From Candidatus Omnitrophota bacterium (GTDB lineage Bacteria; Omnitrophota; 4484-213), in assembly GCA_030640885.1 (NCBI GenBank), contig DAOWIN010000150.1, positions 1 to 8,392 of the forward strand: a stretch of 8,392 bases of DNA. Reading direction: 5' to 3'. Made by a program: the position numbers and the translations under genes. The notes beneath the pieces were generated by a model, which was not told where the DNA came from, searched no databases, and worked only from the letters and a program-made list of their open reading frames with translations. Shown in pieces: positions 6,017-8,392 of this stretch (position 1 is its first letter; every line of letters starts with the position of its first letter).

Positions 6017-6421
6017 TTAACGGTCTGAAACTTCAACTATTTGTAATTTAAAATAGTCAACTATCAAATTAAAATCTTCATCATTATGTAATAAAAATAT
6101 TTTATTTTCTATTGCCACTGCCGCAATCATACAGTCAATAGATTTTCTTATAGTAACTCCCCGCGACCTTAAACGCCTATAAATTTTAGCCGCTAAAAAA
6201 AATGTATCCCGGCTCATAGGAAGATAAATTAAATTATTCAATAATGATTCTGTTTTTAAAAATTCTTTTTCGTCTTCTATTCCCTGAAGAATTTCTGCCA
6301 AAATAACACCACACAAACAAATATCTTCCCTCTGCTCTATAAGTATTTCCAATGTTCTAACATAAGGATTATTTTTCTCTTTGAAAAAATCTATCCATAC
6401 GCTTGTATCAATTAATATCAT
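6017..6421 (-). CDS. vapC: VapC-type PIN-domain ribonuclease toxin
   Basis: 134-residue PIN-domain protein, the toxin half of a type II toxin-antitoxin pair. Such toxins are metal-dependent RNases, usually cutting tRNA or rRNA. The acidic active-site set is present: D5 in MILIDTSVW, E43 in ILAEIL, D96 in SIDCMIAA, and D114 (with D116) in HNDEDF, so it looks catalytically intact. The chosen ATG at 6421 overlaps the vapB stop as ATGA, the usual coupling in these operons. The longer TTG start at 6466 lies inside vapB and adds no PIN sequence. Cellular target unknown. Confidence 0.93.
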   Translation of the reverse strand: MILIDTSVWIDFFKEKNNPYVRTLEILIEQREDICLCGVILAEILQGIEDEKEFLKTESLLNNLIYLPMSRDTFFLAAKIYRRLRSRGVTIRKSIDCMIAAVAIENKIFLLHNDEDFNLIVDYFKLQIVEVSDR

Positions 6422-6624
6422 CTTAATTTTCTTCCCCTGCGCATATTTGATAAATTTCCCTCCCAATGAACTTTTCCTTTCAGTTCCAATATCTTAGCTT
6501 GCGATTCTCGCCTAATAATTTCTCGCAAAGCAAAATCGACCAAATCTCTGCAAGTTTTAAGCCCTGTTGTCTTTAAACCCTTTTTGACTAATCCTTCATC
6601 AACAACAATATTTGTACGTTTCAT
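6418..6624 (-). CDS. vapB: VapB-type antitoxin
   Basis: 68-residue antitoxin paired with VapC. The N-terminal half (RTNIVVDEGLVKKGLKTTGL, then KTCRDLVDFALREIIRRE) fits the VapB family seen as MRTNIVIDD-type ribbon-helix-helix-like proteins that bind their own promoter. The C-terminal half (KILELKGKVHWEGNLSNMRR) is the type that wraps the PIN toxin. The ATG has a strong GGAGGT (6635-6630) five bases upstream, the best ribosome site in the window. Stop and vapC start overlap. The pair lies between hydG and the DUF6485-hydE genes, all on one strand, and looks like a later insertion into the maturation set. Confidence 0.92.
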   Translation of the reverse strand: MKRTNIVVDEGLVKKGLKTTGLKTCRDLVDFALREIIRRESQAKILELKGKVHWEGNLSNMRRGRKLR

Positions 6625-6638
6625 AGCTTACCTCCATT

Positions 6639-6669
6639 TATACACATTTTATCATAAAAAATGTGTATA
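6639..6669. promoter_or_regulatory. palindromic operator before vapBC
   Basis: Perfect 12-bp inverted repeat TATACACATTTT / AAAATGTGTATA with a 7-base spacer (ATCATAA). It starts 15 bases upstream of the vapB start codon and overlaps the predicted promoter. VapB-VapC complexes commonly bind such palindromes to repress their own operon, so this is the likely autoregulatory site. Confidence 0.8.
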
Positions 6670-6674
6670 TTCAA
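6646..6674 (-). promoter_or_regulatory. predicted vapBC promoter
   Basis: On the minus strand: TTGAAT (6674-6669), 17 bp, TAAAAT (6651-6646). The -10 lies in the left arm and the -35 touches the right arm of the operator palindrome. It begins 27 bases after the hydG stop, so vapBC can be transcribed independently of hydG. Confidence 0.6.
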
Positions 6675-6700
6675 GATCTATTAAATTTTAATTTTTGACT

Positions 6701-8110
6701 CTAAAAATAAAAGTCTCTTTCTCCATTTTTAATCCGCTGGTAAAACTTTTCAAATTGGGGATATGTATCCGGCAATTGCTCTTTCAACTCCTCTATCTCT
6801 TTTTTTATAACCTTTTCACCCGCTTCTTTGGTTTGTTCGCTGGCAAAATCATCCAACCATTCTCTAAAGGTCAAAACCGCATTAAGTTTGCAAAATTTTC
6901 CTTCTTCACCTGTCTTTAAAAGCTGCATAATACACTTCCCGGTTCTGCCGCATCTATATCCGGCGGTACAAAAGGAAGTAATATATCCATCTGAGGCGAA
7001 TTCTCTTATTACTTCATCCAGCGTTCTCGTATCCCCCAAAAGGAATTGTTGTTTTTCCGCTTCCTGCTTATTATACTTTCTGCTGTATGCTCCAATGCCA
7101 ATTCTGCTGGAGGCATCTGTCTGAGTGCACCCTAAAGGAAGAACTTTTCTTCTGATATGTGCTGGTTCCCTCGCTGTCAAAATCATTCCAGTGTAGGGAA
7201 CGGAAAGCCTAAGGACAGCAATGAGTTTTTTGAAATCCTCATCTGAAACTTTATGTTCTGCTTGCTGAACAAAAGGAGTATTCATTGCCGGTTCTAAACG
7301 GGGAAAGGAAATTGTATGCGGACCTATGCCAAAAGATCTTTCTAATTCCCGGCTATGCTCCAAAAGCCCCATAACCTCAAATCTCCAATCATACAGACCA
7401 AACAACGCACCAATTCCTACATCATCTATACCTGCATCCATTGCCTTGTGCAATGCGTAAAGCCGCCGCTTGTAATCTGATTTCAGACCCTTTGGGTGAA
7501 CCTTTCTGTAGGTCTCACGGTGATATGTTTCTTGAAATACCTGGTATGTCCCGATACCTACTTGTTTTAATAGCTTTAGCTCTTCAACAGACATCGGAGC
7601 GGCGTTCACATTTACCCTTCTAATTTTGTTAGCCCCAACCTTGGTTTTGTAAATTGTCTTTATCGTATCGCTAATATAATCTATATTTGTTAGAGGATGC
7701 TCGCCGTAGACAACAATGAGGCGCTTATGCCCAAAAGATATAAGAACCTCTGTTTCTTTCTCTACCTCCTCTAAACTTAATCTCCTTCTTATGCCTTCAG
7801 TGTTTTCTTTTCTAAAGGCACAATACAGGCAGCTATTTACACAGAGGTTGCTGCAATAAAGAGGAGCAAAGGTAACAATGCGGTTATCGTAAACCTTTTT
7901 TTTTATCTTTCCGGCTACCTCAAATATCTCCTCCCACAAATTTTTATCTTCTACATTTAGCAAAGCCGCTGTTTCGTCGGGTTCTAATGTCTCGATAGAA
8001 AGGGCTTTTGTAAGAATATCTTTTACCCTTCGGGATTCAGGATTTTTATTTACTGCTAAATCTTCTTCTATTTTTTTCTCATTTATAAAATTTTTATTCA
8101 CTGTTTGCAT
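6701..8110 (-). CDS. hydG: [FeFe]-hydrogenase H-cluster radical-SAM maturase HydG
   Basis: 469 residues, the normal HydG length. The enzyme cleaves tyrosine to yield CO and cyanide and forms an Fe(CO)2CN-type synthon for the H-cluster. The radical-SAM motif CX3CX2C is C90, C94, C97 in APLYCSNLCVNSCLYCAF. Other landmarks: VVYGEHPLTN, VNVNAAPMS, TYQVFQETYHRETY, DDVGIGALFGLYDWRFE, GPHTISFPRLEPA, REPAHIRRKVLPLGCTQTDASSRIGIG. In the C-terminal cluster motif CX2CX22C the first and third cysteines are C381 and C407 at exact spacing, but the middle one is glycine (G384) in SFCTAGYRCGRTGKC; C387 and C393 are nearby. The ATG at 8110 has no strong Shine-Dalgarno; a GTG three codons later is an alternative. 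It has its own consensus promoter. Confidence 0.96.
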   Translation of the reverse strand: MQTVNKNFINEKKIEEDLAVNKNPESRRVKDILTKALSIETLEPDETAALLNVEDKNLWEEIFEVAGKIKKKVYDNRIVTFAPLYCSNLCVNSCLYCAFRKENTEGIRRRLSLEEVEKETEVLISFGHKRLIVVYGEHPLTNIDYISDTIKTIYKTKVGANKIRRVNVNAAPMSVEELKLLKQVGIGTYQVFQETYHRETYRKVHPKGLKSDYKRRLYALHKAMDAGIDDVGIGALFGLYDWRFEVMGLLEHSRELERSFGIGPHTISFPRLEPAMNTPFVQQAEHKVSDEDFKKLIAVLRLSVPYTGMILTAREPAHIRRKVLPLGCTQTDASSRIGIGAYSRKYNKQEAEKQQFLLGDTRTLDEVIREFASDGYITSFCTAGYRCGRTGKCIMQLLKTGEEGKFCKLNAVLTFREWLDDFASEQTKEAGEKVIKKEIEELKEQLPDTYPQFEKFYQRIKNGERDFYF

Positions 8111-8194
8111 AGAAATATTTTTATTTACGCTTTCGCAAAATTCCAGAAAAAAACCTACCTTCCAAGCTACAGATTGTTATATCTTTCACAATGT

Positions 8195-8223
8195 ATTATA
8201 AATAAAAAAGCAGAGGTTGTCAA
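8195..8223 (-). promoter_or_regulatory. strong sigma70-type promoter for hydG
   Basis: Minus strand: TTGACA (8223-8218), exactly 17 bp, TATAAT (8200-8195), a full match to the consensus. The expected start site near 8188 leaves a leader of about 78 bases before the hydG ATG. No operator-like palindrome overlaps it, so high constitutive initiation is likely unless an external factor acts. Confidence 0.85.
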
Positions 8224-8248
8224 GAAGATAAGTAATAGGTTTTAGTTA

Positions 8249-8313
8249 CGAAGCAAAACCTCAGGCATATTCTTCACCTCGCAGGTGAAGAAGCTGAGCG
8301 AGGTTTCATTTCG
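8249..8313. repeat. long extragenic palindrome upstream of hydG
   Basis: An inner perfect stem, TTCTTCACCT (8270-8279) with AGGTGAAGAA (8283-8292) and loop CGC, lies inside outer arms CGAAGCAAAACCTC (8249-8262) and GAGGTTTCATTTCG (8300-8313). The outer arms pair at 12 of 14 positions including one G-T. No T-run follows on the minus strand, so it is not a classic terminator. It could be a REP-like or MITE-like element, or an RNA-processing or stop structure for the gene upstream. Confidence 0.7.
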
Positions 8314-8392
8314 TTCAATTTATAATTAATGTTATGGTGCAGTAATCCCCTATTATATGCAAAATCTTCGGTTAAAATTTCGCAACGAATAA
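8274..8392 (-). CDS. possible C-terminal end of an unrecognised upstream gene (partial)
   Basis: The only minus-strand frame open from the right edge: 38 codons ending at a TGA (8276-8274) inside the long palindrome, with the peptide ending NEMKPRSASSPAR. Its last ten codons or so are palindrome sequence, as with the end of hydE. I do not recognise the protein and 38 codons can occur by chance. The rest of 8111-8392 holds the hydG promoter and leader and no other gene that I can see. Confidence 0.3.
   Translation of the reverse strand, partial: IRCEILTEDFAYNRGLLHHNINYKLNEMKPRSASSPAR

Noticed and set aside
5613..6020. 135-codon plus-strand frame
   Set aside because: It is antisense to hydE, the DUF6485-like gene and vapC, starts inside hydE, and shows no family motif; minus-strand genes explain the region.
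6422..6466. Longer VapC from a TTG at 6466
   Set aside because: The ATGA overlap with vapB and the typical PIN start MILIDTSVW fix the start at 6421.
8249..8313. Rho-independent terminator
   Set aside because: The stem is strong but no T-run follows on the minus strand; the plus-strand side is AT-rich without a proper run.
8329..8392. Plus-strand gene starting at 8329 and leaving the right edge
   Set aside because: Only 21 codons are visible, with no ribosome site and no recognisable motif.

Overview
The window looks like chromosomal DNA from an uncultivated, strictly anaerobic, hydrogen-metabolising bacterium. Every supported gene is on the minus strand, so biological order runs from high to low coordinates. 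The two recognisable hydrogenase genes encode HydG and HydE, the radical-SAM maturases of the [FeFe]-hydrogenase H-cluster. They sit with a two-gene SUF iron-sulfur assembly pair (sufB, sufC) and with valS. The AT-rich DNA, the in-frame heptanucleotide tracts in a housekeeping gene and the small palindromic elements remind me of Omnitrophota (OP3)-type candidate phyla. That placement is an impression and was not computed.

Layout, in transcription order. 8392-8111: the possible tail of an unrecognised upstream reading frame ends inside a long palindrome, followed by a perfect-consensus sigma70-type promoter (TTGACA, 17 bp, TATAAT) facing hydG. 8110-6701: hydG. 6674-6017: a vapB-vapC toxin-antitoxin pair with its own promoter overlapped by a 12-bp-arm palindrome, probably the autoregulatory operator. 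5985-5691: a candidate 33-codon ORF, then a 68-residue Cys-rich protein of the DUF6485 type. 5683-4712: hydE. 4720-4638: an 83-bp inverted-repeat element that supplies the hydE stop codon and the sufB leader. 4628-2642: sufB and sufC, one base apart. 2594 to the left edge: valS, cut off before its C-terminal end (864 codons present).

How it fits together: HydG makes the CO/CN-bearing iron synthon, HydE acts on it to help build the diiron subcluster, and SufBC can supply Fe-S clusters to these cluster-rich enzymes. The Cys-rich DUF6485 protein, seven bases before hydE, is a plausible but unproven accessory. HydF and the hydrogenase itself are not in the window. The vapBC pair interrupts the set between hydG and hydE and may split it into two transcription units.

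The most unusual signal is in valS. Six separate tracts of degenerate tandem heptanucleotides lie inside the open frame, at positions that are variable loops of valyl-tRNA synthetases, and the frame stays open through all of them. One tract is itself split by a GC-rich palindrome whose left arm matches 12 of 14 bases of the arms of the hydE-sufB intergenic element. The same family of small repeats therefore seems to be spreading both between and inside genes here. HydG is also notable: the middle cysteine of its C-terminal cluster motif is glycine.
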